Shown here one piece after another: positions 16,860-25,503 of a DNA stretch of 64,000 nt. The notes beneath the pieces are model-generated. The model had not been told where the DNA came from and ran no database searches. It was given only the letters and a program-made list of their open reading frames with translations. Position 1 is the first letter of the stretch. The number at the start of each line of letters is the position of its first letter. This stretch comes from DATLGB01 sp038258425 (GTDB taxonomy: Bacteria; Actinomycetota; Thermoleophilia; Solirubrobacterales; Solirubrobacteraceae), in contig JBBSPV010000011.1 in NCBI GenBank assembly GCA_038258425.1, positions 25,327 through 89,326 of the forward strand, in the 5' to 3' direction. Made by a program: the position numbers and the translations under genes.

Positions 16860-18781
16860 GAGGTCGCGGCCGAGCTCGTCGACGTGCCGGTGAGGGCGGC
16901 GACCTCGCCGAAGAACGCGGCGACCTCCTCGAGTTTGCGGGGCCGCGCGTAGGGCGCCGCGGTCCGCCGTCCACCCTCGACGAGGCGCGCCCGCAGCTCC
17001 GCGTCGCCGAGGACCCGCTCGATCGCCGCACTGACGGCCGCCGCGTCCGCGGGCGGCTGCAGGCAGTTCTCGCCGTCCACGCAGTAGTCGCGGTTGCCGT
17101 GCGCGTCGACGCAGACGACGGGCGCCCCGGCGGCCATCGCCTCGAGGATCGGCAGGCAGAACCCCTCGTGACGGGACGTCTGCAGGAACACCGCGCACCG
17201 GTTGAGGAGCACGTTGACCTCGGCGTCGCTCGGCGCCACGGCGTAGTCGACGCCGTCCGGGAGCCCATCTGCCACCTCCGGCTCGACGCCGAACAGCTGC
17301 AGCGCCGGCCGCGGCTCGGGAAGCGCCAGCCACGCGGCGCGGGTGAGCGGGAAGTTCTTCAGCGGGTTGGCACGGCCGACGGCGAGCACCTCGGCGTCGC
17401 GGCGGGCGACGTCGGCGAGCTCGCGGAAGGTCGCGGTGTCGACGCCCGGGGCGACCCGGGCCGCGCTCGCCACCCACTCGCGCAACGCGTCGTGGACCCA
17501 CCCGGAGGTCGCGAGGTACGAGAACTCCGGGCGATAGCTCGTGAGCACCTCCGCGTGGACCCCGAGGTCGCGGGGGTAATAGGACGTCTCGACGTCCTGG
17601 ACGAAGAAGACCGGGACGCCGTGGGACACGGACGCCTCCCACACCGGCGCGGCGGTCTGCCACCACGTCGCGACCTTGATGGCGTCCACCGGGGCCAGCG
17701 CGTCCGTCAGCTCGTCGTAGCCGCTGAAGCAGCGGACGGGGACGTCCAGCGCGTACCAGTCGGGGGCGTCCGTCGCGAGCGTCCACAGCTCGCACCGGTG
17801 GCCGCGTGCAGCCAGGCCGTTGAGGTGGTCGAAGGCGACGCGATGGCCCCCACCGAGCTCGGTGCCCTGGGTGACGTAGACGATCGACAGCCGGCCGTCG
17901 GCGTCGGCGACGGCGGAGCGGTCGAACCAGGACCGCCAGCGGTCAGGGACGCGGTGCTGGGGTGCCGCCGCGTCCGCCGGCCCGGCGTCGGGCACCGTCA
18001 CGGTCGCCGCGGGCGCGTACACGACCCGGAGCCCCTGGGACCACGCGCGCAGGCAGAGGTCGACGTCCGCAGCAGGCCCCATGGCCGGGTCGGGCGTCCC
18101 GAGCGCGGCCAGCCCGTCGGCACTGGCGTACAGGCAGGCGCCCTCGACCGCGAGGCTCGGCTGCAGCACGCACGCCGGCGCGAAGTCGGCCGGCCGCCCG
18201 GCGAAGCGCGCGTGGAAGCGATCGGACTCCCGCGGATCCCGGGCCAGGCCGGCCGACGCGATCCGGCCAGCCGCGTCCAGCAGCCGCGGACCCGCGAGCA
18301 CCGTGCCCGGCCGCGCCGCGACGTGGACGGCGTGCTGGAGCACCTCGAGCCAGCCGGGGTCGGGGATCGCCCCCGCCCGCAGGAGGACGACGTCCTCCCC
18401 GGCGGCACGGTCGGCGAGCGCCCGCCCGCAGGCTCGAGCGCCGTCGGCGAGCGCCACTCGCACGCGGCCCTGGCGCGAAGAGCGGGCCACGGCGCCGGCC
18501 GTCCGGGCCGCGGCCGCCCGGTCATCGCGGTGCTCCACGATCACGAGCGTCCGGCGCCCATGGGCCCGGTACCACGCCCGGGCCGCGGCCGACGGGTCGT
18601 CCATGCGGGCGGCGATCCCGAGCCGCGCGCCCAGCGGTGTCAGCCGCAGCGGGAAGGTCAGGACGCGTCGCGCGGTCTCCCGCCCGCCGTGGTAGCGGAG
18701 TGTGAGCCAGGCGCGGCGCGGGAGGTCGGCGAACACCCGGCGCAGGTGGCGCCGCAGGCGACGGGCGTCCGGGTCGCGCAC
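16856..18781 (-). CDS. Two-domain glycosyltransferase (degenerate GT2 + GT4)
   Basis: The start is GTG 18781; 641 residues. Residues about 75-280 look like a GT2 domain: VVLLRAGAIPDPGWLEVL and ADVDLCLRAWSQGLRVVY. The usual acidic DxD after the VLL strand is replaced by RAG, so this half is probably inactive. Residues about 300-625 are a GT-B, GT4-like domain with GGGHRVAFDHL and the donor-site RHEGFCLPILEAMAAGAPVV (E-x7-E). Possible role in cell-surface polysaccharide assembly; sugar unknown. No membrane helices are seen. Confidence 0.82.
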   Translation of the reverse strand: MRDPDARRLRRHLRRVFADLPRRAWLTLRYHGGRETARRVLTFPLRLTPLGARLGIAARMDDPSAAARAWYRAHGRRTLVIVEHRDDRAAAARTAGAVARSSRQGRVRVALADGARACGRALADRAAGEDVVLLRAGAIPDPGWLEVLQHAVHVAARPGTVLAGPRLLDAAGRIASAGLARDPRESDRFHARFAGRPADFAPACVLQPSLAVEGACLYASADGLAALGTPDPAMGPAADVDLCLRAWSQGLRVVYAPAATVTVPDAGPADAAAPQHRVPDRWRSWFDRSAVADADGRLSIVYVTQGTELGGGHRVAFDHLNGLAARGHRCELWTLATDAPDWYALDVPVRCFSGYDELTDALAPVDAIKVATWWQTAAPVWEASVSHGVPVFFVQDVETSYYPRDLGVHAEVLTSYRPEFSYLATSGWVHDALREWVASAARVAPGVDTATFRELADVARRDAEVLAVGRANPLKNFPLTRAAWLALPEPRPALQLFGVEPEVADGLPDGVDYAVAPSDAEVNVLLNRCAVFLQTSRHEGFCLPILEAMAAGAPVVCVDAHGNRDYCVDGENCLQPPADAAAVSAAIERVLGDAELRARLVEGGRRTAAPYARPRKLEEVAAFFGEVAALTGTSTSSAATS

Positions 18782-18820
18782 CCTCCCGGTTATACACGTG
18801 GCCGCTCCGGAAGCGTCGGG

Positions 18821-19255
18821 CTATTCCTCCAGGGTGCGCCCGAGCCTGTCGAGGATGGTGCCCCATCCCCGCTCGTGCGCGCGCACGGCCTCCTCGTCCC
18901 ACAGGCCGCGGTGGACGAAGCGGACCGTCGTGGCGCCGCCGGTCTCCTCGAAGTCGATCTCGATCAGGGTCCGCCTCGTGTCGCCGTCCCAGATCCAGGT
19001 GAAGGCCAGGCGGCTCGGCGGGTCGATCTCCGTGTAGCGGCCGCCGCCGCCGTACTCGACGTCCGTGCTCGGGTCGCGCATGACGACCCGCACGACGCCG
19101 CCCACGCGGAGGTCGACCTCGGCCTCGGACGTCTCCCAGTGGTGCTCGGCCTGCCACCAGCGCCGGATCACCTCCTCGCTGGTCCACGCGTCGAACACCC
19201 GCTCGGCGGGCGCCTGGAAGGTGCGCTCGATGCGCAGCGGGTTGGCGTCGATCAC
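18821..19255 (-). CDS. SRPBCC (AHSA1-type) domain protein
   Basis: The start GTG 19255 overlaps the stop of the micro-ORF upstream (GTGA) and gives 144 residues. The AHSA1 pattern is clear: RIERTFQAPAERVFDAWTSE, RWWQAEHH, GGVVRVVMRDP and HRGLWDEEAVRAHERGWGTIL. Such helix-grip proteins bind small hydrophobic ligands and are very often encoded with an ArsR repressor, as here. Ligand unknown. Confidence 0.88.
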   Translation of the reverse strand: MIDANPLRIERTFQAPAERVFDAWTSEEVIRRWWQAEHHWETSEAEVDLRVGGVVRVVMRDPSTDVEYGGGGRYTEIDPPSRLAFTWIWDGDTRRTLIEIDFEETGGATTVRFVHRGLWDEEAVRAHERGWGTILDRLGRTLEE

Positions 19256-19392
19256 TTCTTCTGGGGCCCGTGGCGGCGGCGCAGATGCAGGGTCAGCCAG
19301 GCGCGCGCCAGCAGGAGACTGGCCCCGGTGCCGGCGAGCGTCGGCAGGACTTCCTCCACCGGCACGCCGCCCACGTGCGCGATCGCGATCAT
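19252..19392 (-). CDS. 46-residue membrane microprotein
   Basis: The frame starts at ATG 19392, overlapping the DUF899 stop by ATGA, and ends overlapping the SRPBCC start by GTGA. The protein begins MIAIAHVGGVPVEEVLP, has one hydrophobic segment (TGASLLLARAWLTL) and ends in a basic RRRHGPQKK. Being locked between two coupled genes on both sides makes real translation likely. No function is known. Confidence 0.6.
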   Translation of the reverse strand: MIAIAHVGGVPVEEVLPTLAGTGASLLLARAWLTLHLRRRHGPQKK

Positions 19393-20117
19393 GTGCTTCT
19401 CGCGCCGCGCTGCGAGGCGGTCGCCTCCGACAGGCCGTGCTCGAAGGCGGTCGCGTCGTCGTACTCGTCGTGCCGGTTCCACCACGCATAGGCCTGGGTC
19501 TGCGGATGGCCCTCCGGCGAGTCCTCCCAGATCTCCTGACGGCCGAGCGCGGTGATGTCGAGGTAGGTCCAGGTGCTGCCCATGGCCTCGTCCCCGCGCC
19601 TGTCGACGAAGTACGTGCGCAAGACCCGGTCGCCGTCGCGCAGGAAGGCGTTGGTGCCGTGCCACTCGGCGACGTCGAAGTCCGCGTCGAAGTCGTCGGT
19701 GAGCGTGTACCACGGGATGTCCCAGCCCATCCGCGCCTTCCAGCGCTCGATGTCGGCCTGCGGAGCGCGCGAGACGAAGGCGAGCGTCGTGTCGCGCGCG
19801 TTCAGATGGGCGAGGTGGGCGACCTGATCGGCGACCATCGAGCATCCGCGGCAGCCACTCTCGGGCCAGCCGTCCACGCCGGGCTCGAAGAAGAAGCGGT
19901 AGACGATCAGCTGACGCCGTCCCTCGAACAGCTCGAGCAGGCTGACCGGGCCGTCGGGCCCGTCGAAGCTGTAGTCCTGCTCCACGGCCAGCCTCGGCAT
20001 CCGGCGGCGCTCGGCGGCGAGCGCGTCGCGGGCGCGCGTGAGCTCCTTCTCCTTCACGAGCAGCGCCTCGCGGGCGGCCTCCCACGCCTGCGGCGACACG
20101 GTCTGTGGGGCGTTCAT
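19389..20117 (-). CDS. DUF899 thioredoxin-fold protein
   Basis: This 242-residue protein has the DUF899 pattern: ALLVKEKELTRARDALAAER, RRMPRLAVEQDYSFDGPDG, SGCRGCSMVADQVAHLAHLN (a CxxC at the thioredoxin active-site position) and a C-terminal TYLDITALGRQE. The family is predicted to be a thiol-disulfide protein of unknown substrate. The ATG overlaps the ArsR stop; the gene is second in a four-gene coupled operon. Confidence 0.88.
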   Translation of the reverse strand: MNAPQTVSPQAWEAAREALLVKEKELTRARDALAAERRRMPRLAVEQDYSFDGPDGPVSLLELFEGRRQLIVYRFFFEPGVDGWPESGCRGCSMVADQVAHLAHLNARDTTLAFVSRAPQADIERWKARMGWDIPWYTLTDDFDADFDVAEWHGTNAFLRDGDRVLRTYFVDRRGDEAMGSTWTYLDITALGRQEIWEDSPEGHPQTQAYAWWNRHDEYDDATAFEHGLSEATASQRGARST

Positions 20118-20425
20118 TGATCGTTCTCCCTGAGGTACTCGTCGACGACATCGAACATGCGCTCCCAGAGGGCGCGTTGATGATCCATCCAGTCGGCGGC
20201 CACGCTGAGCACGTCGGGCTCGAGCGAGAGCCGGTGCGTCCGGCCCTCGACCACGCGCGTCACGACGCCGGTCTCCTCCAGCACCTTCAGGTGCTTGGAG
20301 ATCGCGGGCTTGGACACCCCGAAGCCACCCGTGGCTGCGCCGACCGTGGCCGGACCTCCGGCGAGGCGCTCGACGATGCCGCGGCGGATCGGATGGGACA
20401 GCGCCCGGAAGGGATCGTTAACCAC
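20114..20425 (-). CDS. ArsR-family transcriptional repressor
   Basis: The start is taken at GTG 20425, giving 103 residues: DPFRALSHPIRRGIVERL, then the winged HTH GVSKPAISKHLKVLEETGVV and VEGRTHRLSLEPDVL. No metal-binding cysteine motif is visible, so it probably does not sense arsenic but works with the SRPBCC partner three genes downstream. No ribosome-binding site precedes the GTG, and an inverted repeat covers the start, suggesting a leaderless, autoregulated transcript. Confidence 0.9.
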   Translation of the reverse strand: MVNDPFRALSHPIRRGIVERLAGGPATVGAATGGFGVSKPAISKHLKVLEETGVVTRVVEGRTHRLSLEPDVLSVAADWMDHQRALWERMFDVVDEYLRENDQ

Positions 20426-20437
20426 AAGGTGTACGAT
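20414..20437. promoter_or_regulatory. Inverted repeat over the ArsR start, likely operator
   Basis: The arms ATCGTTAACC and GGTGTACGAT are separated by ACAA and match at 8 of 10 positions. The repeat covers the ArsR start codon and lies just before the divergent gene at 20463. Position fits an autoregulatory ArsR operator. Confidence 0.5.
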
Positions 20438-20462
20438 ACCACGAACCCACTTCACTGGAGGC

Positions 20463-20945
20463 GTGACCGGCCACGACGGCGACAAGCGCGAGCCGCTGTG
20501 GGCGAGCTCGCTGGCGGAGCGGCCGCGGCCGGCCGACGACGACGTCCGCCCCCTCGAGGCGCGAGCCGACCCGGCGTCGCAGCCGCAGGCGCCGACCGGG
20601 ATCGGGCGCCGCCGAGCCGCCCTGGGCGTGGTCGCCCTCGTCACGGTCATCGTCGCCGCGCTGGCGGCGGCGCTCCCTGGTCGGGGCTCGTGGTCCCTCC
20701 AGGACGTGCCGTCCTTCTGGGGCGCGGTGCAGATGACCTGCCACACGCTGCGCCTCGAGCGGGACGATCACAGCGTCGAGCTGTTCCGTTGCCGCGCGAC
20801 CGGCGGCGGCACGCTTCCGCCCGGCCTCTACCGATCGCCGGTCGATACCTGGACCTCGGACATCACTCGTCGAGACGCCCTCGCCAACGAGATCCGGATC
20901 ACGCCCGACGGCGAGCTCAGGGGCTGGGCCGCGTACCGCACGTAG
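20463..20945 (+). CDS. Hypothetical single-span membrane protein
   Basis: The chosen start is GTG 20463; 160 residues. A charged N-terminal segment of about 60 residues precedes one hydrophobic helix (ALGVVALVTVIVAALAAALP); the rest, ending RITPDGELRGWAAYRT, would be outside the cell and contains two cysteines. No family is recognised. It is divergent from the ArsR operon and shares its control region. Confidence 0.5.
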   Translation: MTGHDGDKREPLWASSLAERPRPADDDVRPLEARADPASQPQAPTGIGRRRAALGVVALVTVIVAALAAALPGRGSWSLQDVPSFWGAVQMTCHTLRLERDDHSVELFRCRATGGGTLPPGLYRSPVDTWTSDITRRDALANEIRITPDGELRGWAAYRT

Positions 20946-20949
20946 GCGC

Positions 20950-21050
20950 GGCGACCCCGCGCTTGTCGGAGTGCCGGAAGAACGTCCGCTTCTTCACGCC
21001 GGCCCGCGTGGCGATGTCCTCCGGGCCGCTGAGCGAGGGTGGGCGCCACG
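20950..21050 (-). pseudogene. Remnant of a TetR-family HTH
   Basis: On the minus strand the sequence reads GPEDIATRAGVKKRTFFRHS followed by DKRGVA. This is the recognition-helix part of a TetR regulator (usual form EDIA.RAGVSKRTFFRHF.DK). The rest of the gene is missing: it runs directly into unrelated sequence at both sides. The segment lies between 20945 and the epimerase start, so it is a fossil of a lost regulator. Confidence 0.6.
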
Positions 21051-21120
21051 GCGCGGGAGGCGGGCCGTTGGTAGGCTCGGTTCTTCGGGGCGGTGCCCGG
21101 CCGAGGAGGAGGGGACGGAG

Positions 21121-21975
21121 ATGAAGATCGGCTTCTGCATGCTGCTCTGGACGACCCACGTGACGGACGAGCACCGGCCGGTCCTCGAGGCGCTCAGGGC
21201 CACGGGCTACGACGGTGTGGAGATCCCCGTCTTCGAGGGCGACCCGGACCACTTCGCGAGGATCGGCGCGACGCTGGACGAGCTCGGGCTCGAGCGCACG
21301 GCGATCAGCGCGACCGGCGGTGAAGCGGTCAACCCGATCGCTTCGGACCCCGAGGTCCGGCGAGCCGCCGTCGAGCACCTCCGGCACGTGGTCGACTGCG
21401 CGGCAGCGGTGGGCGCGAGAGCCGTCGCCGGGCCGCTCCAGCAGACGCTCGGGTACTTCTCCGGCGGCGCGCCGACCGAGCAGGAACGCGGCTGGGCTCG
21501 TGAGGTCCTGCTCGGCGTCGCCGACCACGCCGCCGCAGCCGACGTCCGAATCGTGCTCGAGGCCGTCAACCGCTTCGAGGCCTTCCTCCTCACCACGATG
21601 GAGGAGCTCACGAGCTTCCTGGACACCGTCGACCATCCGGCGATCACCGGCATGTACGACACCTTCCACGCGAACCTCGAGGAGCTCGATCCCGTCGCGG
21701 CGTTCACCGACAACGTGCGCCACATCGGCCACGTCCACATCTCGGAGAACGACCGCGGGGTCCCCGGACGCGGCCACGTGCCGTGGGCCGAGACGTTCTC
21801 CGCGATCGCCGCCTCGGGCTACGACGACTGGCTGACCATCGAGGCCTTCGGGCGCGGCCTGCCCGACCTCGCGGCGGCGACGCGTGTCTGGCGCGACCTC
21901 GCCGAGTCACCCGAGGCGGTCTACCGCGAGGGCTTCGCGACGATCCGCGACGGGCTGGCCGCCGCCACCGGCTGA
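21121..21975 (+). CDS. Sugar phosphate isomerase/epimerase (AP-endonuclease-2 TIM barrel)
   Basis: The ATG at 21121 follows GGAGGGGACGGAG. The 284-residue TIM barrel resembles D-psicose/D-tagatose 3-epimerases: MKIGFCMLLWTTHVTDEH at the start, then metal-site residues in IVLEAVNRFEAFL (Glu), MYDTFHANLEE (Asp, His), HIGHVHISENDRG (His, Glu region) and TIEAFG (Glu). It would epimerise a free ketose. The FucP-type carrier elsewhere in the window is a possible but unproven partner. Confidence 0.87.
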   Translation: MKIGFCMLLWTTHVTDEHRPVLEALRATGYDGVEIPVFEGDPDHFARIGATLDELGLERTAISATGGEAVNPIASDPEVRRAAVEHLRHVVDCAAAVGARAVAGPLQQTLGYFSGGAPTEQERGWAREVLLGVADHAAAADVRIVLEAVNRFEAFLLTTMEELTSFLDTVDHPAITGMYDTFHANLEELDPVAAFTDNVRHIGHVHISENDRGVPGRGHVPWAETFSAIAASGYDDWLTIEAFGRGLPDLAAATRVWRDLAESPEAVYREGFATIRDGLAAATG

Positions 21976-21998
21976 CCCCGAACGCCCGGGCAGGTCGC

Positions 21999-24872
21999 CT
22001 ACCCCCAGCCCGAGGCGCTCAGCCCGCACGCTCGCCGCGGGGTCGCACCCGTCCAGGTGCGGGGCAGCGCGCGCAAGCGCGACCGGCGGCTCACCAGCGC
22101 CCGGCAGCGCGTGCTCGCGTAGCGGACGCGCAGGGTCGCGCCCGGACCCAGGAGTACCAGCCAGTAGCGGTGGTGCGCGCGGAGGGCCCGGCCGCTGAGC
22201 TCGACGTCGTTCCAGGCGCCGGAACGGGAGTGGCGCAGCGTGGCGCGCCCGAGCGAGCGCCCGGGTCGCCCGCGCCGGTCGCCGTAGAGCCCGACGAGGA
22301 CGCGACGGGCGCTGTTGCGGGCGCCCAGGTAGATGCGCAGCGAGCGCAACGCTCCGCTACGTGCGGCCACGAGCGAGAAGGCCAGCGCGCGACGCTGGGG
22401 GCTGGCGAACGCGTGGGACCCGATCCGGCGGGTCCCGAGCATGCGACGCCGCCCGGTCGGCGGGGGCGGCGAGGAGTCGGCGCCGCCCGCGACGGACTGG
22501 AGGTCCGGCCGCGCCGGCACCACTCCGAGGGTGCGGGTCGACCGGTAGGTCGCCGTGTAGGTGGTCGCTGCCGCCGGGGCGATGAGGTTGTGGGTCGGGC
22601 CGCCGCCGTCGGACCACGCGGCGAAGGCGAAGGGGACGCCGTCCGCCGTCAGCGCGGTGGGGGCGGTGACCGAGTGCGAGGAGCCGACGATGACGGTGCG
22701 GCTGAACGGGGTGGACTGGGCCGCCGCGTCGACTCCCACGCCGGCCCCGGAGGGGCGGCTGGCGAAGCTGAGGTCGACGGTCCGGGGATAGAGGTCGCGC
22801 GTGGCCGTGCTCGACCGCCCGGCCGCGTCCGTGGCGGTGAGCCGGAGCTCGAGGTACGACGGGTAGTCGTGATCGGGTGCCCGGATCTGCCCGGCGGCTC
22901 CTGCCGCGGTCTCCAGTTCGTGGGTGTGGCACTGCGCCAGCCCGCCCGGGCAGTGGTGCACGACGAGCGACCACGAGAGGTCGCCGGCCGGCAGCTCGGC
23001 GCCGGTGGCGCTGGTGGCGTGGCCGGCGAAGGCGATCGGGTCGCCCACGCTCCAGCGCAGCGACGGGGCGGGGGCGTCGATCGTCACCTCGGGCGGGGCC
23101 CCGACGGTGATCGCCAGGGGAGCGCTCAGGCTGGTCGCCCCCTGGCTGTCGGTGACCCGCAGACGGGGGCGGTAGAGGCGCGGTGTGGCGTAGGTCGTGC
23201 TCGGCGCGGCGCTCGTGCTGTCGTCGTACTGGCCGTCCCCGTCGAGGTCCCAGGCGTACTCGACACCACCCGAGCTTCCGGTGCCGTCGAACTGCACGGT
23301 CAGCGGCGCCTGGCCCGAGGTCGGCGTGGCCGTCGCGGTCGCGACCGGCGCGGCGTAGGTCACGCGGTGGACGCTGCCGTCGTCGTAGCCCGGGTAGTAG
23401 AGGTCGCCGCCCGGGCCGATCTGCAGGTTGACCGGGCCCGGCCCACCGGTGACGAAGGCGCTGACGCGCGACGGGTCGGGCAATCCGTTCGACCCTCGGG
23501 GCATGAAGTAGATGCACTTGCGCGAGTAGTCGGAGAAGAACAGCCCGCCGTCGTAGGCGTCGGGGTAGCTGCCGCCGGTGTAGAAGGCCAGGCCGGAGAT
23601 CGACGAGCCGTTGCTGGTCGGGCACCCGTCGCCGGTGAACAGCGGCTGGCCGTGCTGGTAGGGGTAGTAGGGCGCGGCGACGCCGGCGCTTGAGAGCGTC
23701 GAGCAGCTGGCCAGGCCGATCGCCTGGTACCCGCCCTGCGCTCCGGCGCCCTCGTAGCAGGGCCAGCCGAAGTTCTTCGCCTCCGTCGCGGGCGCGGGCA
23801 GGCGGTCGATCTCCTCCCACGCGTTCCAGCCGACGTCCCCCGCCCACAGCTCCCCGGTGCCCGGGCGGAAGGTGAAGCGGAAGGGGTTGCGCAGGCCGTA
23901 GGCGACGATGCGGCTGCGGTCGGCGTCGCCGGACAGCGGGTTGCCGGTGGCCGCGTCGCCGGTGGCCGGATCCACCCGGAGGATGGCGCCGTCGAGCACC
24001 GTGGGGCCTGCGGGCCGGCGAGCGCTCTGGGCCCGCAGCGCGCCGCCCTGGGCGCCGGGCGCCGTCAGCCCCGTGCCCGCCGCGCCGGGCGGATCACCGC
24101 ACGGGTTGCCGGTCTGGCCGTAATCGGCGTAGGTGAAGCTCGCGCCGTCCCCGGCGCTGACGTAGAGCCGTCCGTCGGGCCCGAACTCGAGCGCGCCGAT
24201 CGAGTGGCTCGGATACTGCTGGCACCACTCGTCCGAGATCAGCGTCTGCTCGTTCGTCCCGGTGTTCCCGCTGGCCGTGAGCCGCACGAGGCGCCCGCTC
24301 ACGACGCAGCCGGCGCCGTTGGGATCGCCGCAGGCATCGTTGAACTTCGGCGCCGTGCCGCCGATCGGCGCGTCGTAGGTGAACAACGCGTAGACGTACG
24401 GCTTCTGCGGGAAGCCGGGATCGAGCGCCAGGCCGAGCAGCCCGCGGTCCCAGTAGTCGTCGACCTCGGTCCGCAGGTCGGCGAACACCGTCGGCGTCGT
24501 GTCGGCCAGCGAGTCATAGACGACGATCCTGCCGTCCTTCTGGGCCACGAAGACCCGGCCGTCCGGGGCGAAGCGGACCACGCTCGGATGGTCGAGGCCG
24601 CCCAGCACCGCGGTGTCCTGGAACTTGACCGGCAGCGTTTCCGCGGCCGGCGCCGTGGGAGCGGACGCGGCGAGCGGCGCGAACGCCCCGGCTCTCAGCA
24701 GGGGCCGGGCGGGCGCGTCAGCCAACAACGGCCCCGGCGCCGCCGAGGCTCCCGCGCTCAGGGTGGCCGAAAGCCCGAGCGCCAGCGCAGCGGCCACCAG
24801 CACCCGGCGGCAGCCGGAGACCGTCGTGTGGCGCCGGGACGACTGCCGCTGATTGGACCGTGGGCCGGACAA
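21999..24872 (-). CDS. Secreted PQQ-type sugar dehydrogenase with PKD domain
   Basis: This 957-residue protein has a signal peptide (hydrophobic stretch about residues 24-44 ending ASAAP). Residues about 85-500 form a six-bladed glucose/sorbosone dehydrogenase propeller (DHPSVVRFAPDGRVFVAQKDG, GLLGLALDPGF, GLRNPFRFTF, ELWAGDVGWNAWEEID). Residues about 510-590 are a PKD domain (APLTVQFDGTGSSGG..YAWDLDGDGQ). Then Ig-like and beta-rich segments follow, and a basic C-terminal region of about 120 residues. Likely oxidises a sugar outside the cell, or binds glycans. Start: TTG or nearby ATG; it begins at 24872 by frame. Confidence 0.85.
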   Translation of the reverse strand: MSGPRSNQRQSSRRHTTVSGCRRVLVAAALALGLSATLSAGASAAPGPLLADAPARPLLRAGAFAPLAASAPTAPAAETLPVKFQDTAVLGGLDHPSVVRFAPDGRVFVAQKDGRIVVYDSLADTTPTVFADLRTEVDDYWDRGLLGLALDPGFPQKPYVYALFTYDAPIGGTAPKFNDACGDPNGAGCVVSGRLVRLTASGNTGTNEQTLISDEWCQQYPSHSIGALEFGPDGRLYVSAGDGASFTYADYGQTGNPCGDPPGAAGTGLTAPGAQGGALRAQSARRPAGPTVLDGAILRVDPATGDAATGNPLSGDADRSRIVAYGLRNPFRFTFRPGTGELWAGDVGWNAWEEIDRLPAPATEAKNFGWPCYEGAGAQGGYQAIGLASCSTLSSAGVAAPYYPYQHGQPLFTGDGCPTSNGSSISGLAFYTGGSYPDAYDGGLFFSDYSRKCIYFMPRGSNGLPDPSRVSAFVTGGPGPVNLQIGPGGDLYYPGYDDGSVHRVTYAAPVATATATPTSGQAPLTVQFDGTGSSGGVEYAWDLDGDGQYDDSTSAAPSTTYATPRLYRPRLRVTDSQGATSLSAPLAITVGAPPEVTIDAPAPSLRWSVGDPIAFAGHATSATGAELPAGDLSWSLVVHHCPGGLAQCHTHELETAAGAAGQIRAPDHDYPSYLELRLTATDAAGRSSTATRDLYPRTVDLSFASRPSGAGVGVDAAAQSTPFSRTVIVGSSHSVTAPTALTADGVPFAFAAWSDGGGPTHNLIAPAAATTYTATYRSTRTLGVVPARPDLQSVAGGADSSPPPPTGRRRMLGTRRIGSHAFASPQRRALAFSLVAARSGALRSLRIYLGARNSARRVLVGLYGDRRGRPGRSLGRATLRHSRSGAWNDVELSGRALRAHHRYWLVLLGPGATLRVRYASTRCRALVSRRSRLRALPRTWTGATPRRACGLSASGWG

Positions 24873-24990
24873 CGTGTTCCCTCACGAGTGGACGGATCGC
24901 GGGAGGCGTGGAAACGTACCGGAGACGGCAGCCCGCCGGCATCTGGAGTGTCAGCTCGCCGCGCCCGTGCCGCGGCGATAGGGTGGCGCC

Positions 24991-25503
24991 GTGGCCGCGC
25001 TGCAGCCCCGACGCTCTGGGACGCATCCAGTCGTCTACGAGGTGGCCGGCGGGAACCACGTGACGATCCTGCTCGATCGGGACGAGACGCAGACGAGCGT
25101 CGACGTCATCGAGGTGCTCGCACAGCCGGGCGGCGGCCCGCCCCCGCACCGGCACGCCTTCGGAGAGTGGTTCCGCGTGCTGGCCGGCGAGTTGACCCTC
25201 TGCGAGGCGCGCGACGGCACCGTCGTCTGCACCGCCGTGCTCGCGAGCGGCGACAGCGTGTGGGTGCCCCCGTGGACCGTCCACGGCACGCTCAACCTCG
25301 CGGCCACGCCCACGCGCTTCGAGGTCGCCGGGATTCCCGGGGCGATGAGTGCCTACTTCGCCGAGGCCGGGATCGAGGTCGCCGACGAGCAGACGCTGTC
25401 GAAGACCGACCCGCCCGGACCGTCCGCGGTGGAGGCGATCGCGGCGCGCTGGGGCATCGAGTTCTGGACGGGCCCGATCGACGCCACGCCGATCACGCGC
25501 TGA
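24991..25503 (+). CDS. Cupin-domain protein
   Basis: The start is GTG 24991; 170 residues. The single cupin barrel shows motif 1 GGGPPPHRHAFGEWFRVLAG (two His and Glu for a metal) and motif 2 VPPWTVHGTLN. It resembles quercetin 2,3-dioxygenase-like cupins of actinobacteria, but the substrate is unknown. The last 11 bases overlap the convergent lactonase-like gene. Confidence 0.85.
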   Translation: MAALQPRRSGTHPVVYEVAGGNHVTILLDRDETQTSVDVIEVLAQPGGGPPPHRHAFGEWFRVLAGELTLCEARDGTVVCTAVLASGDSVWVPPWTVHGTLNLAATPTRFEVAGIPGAMSAYFAEAGIEVADEQTLSKTDPPGPSAVEAIAARWGIEFWTGPIDATPITR

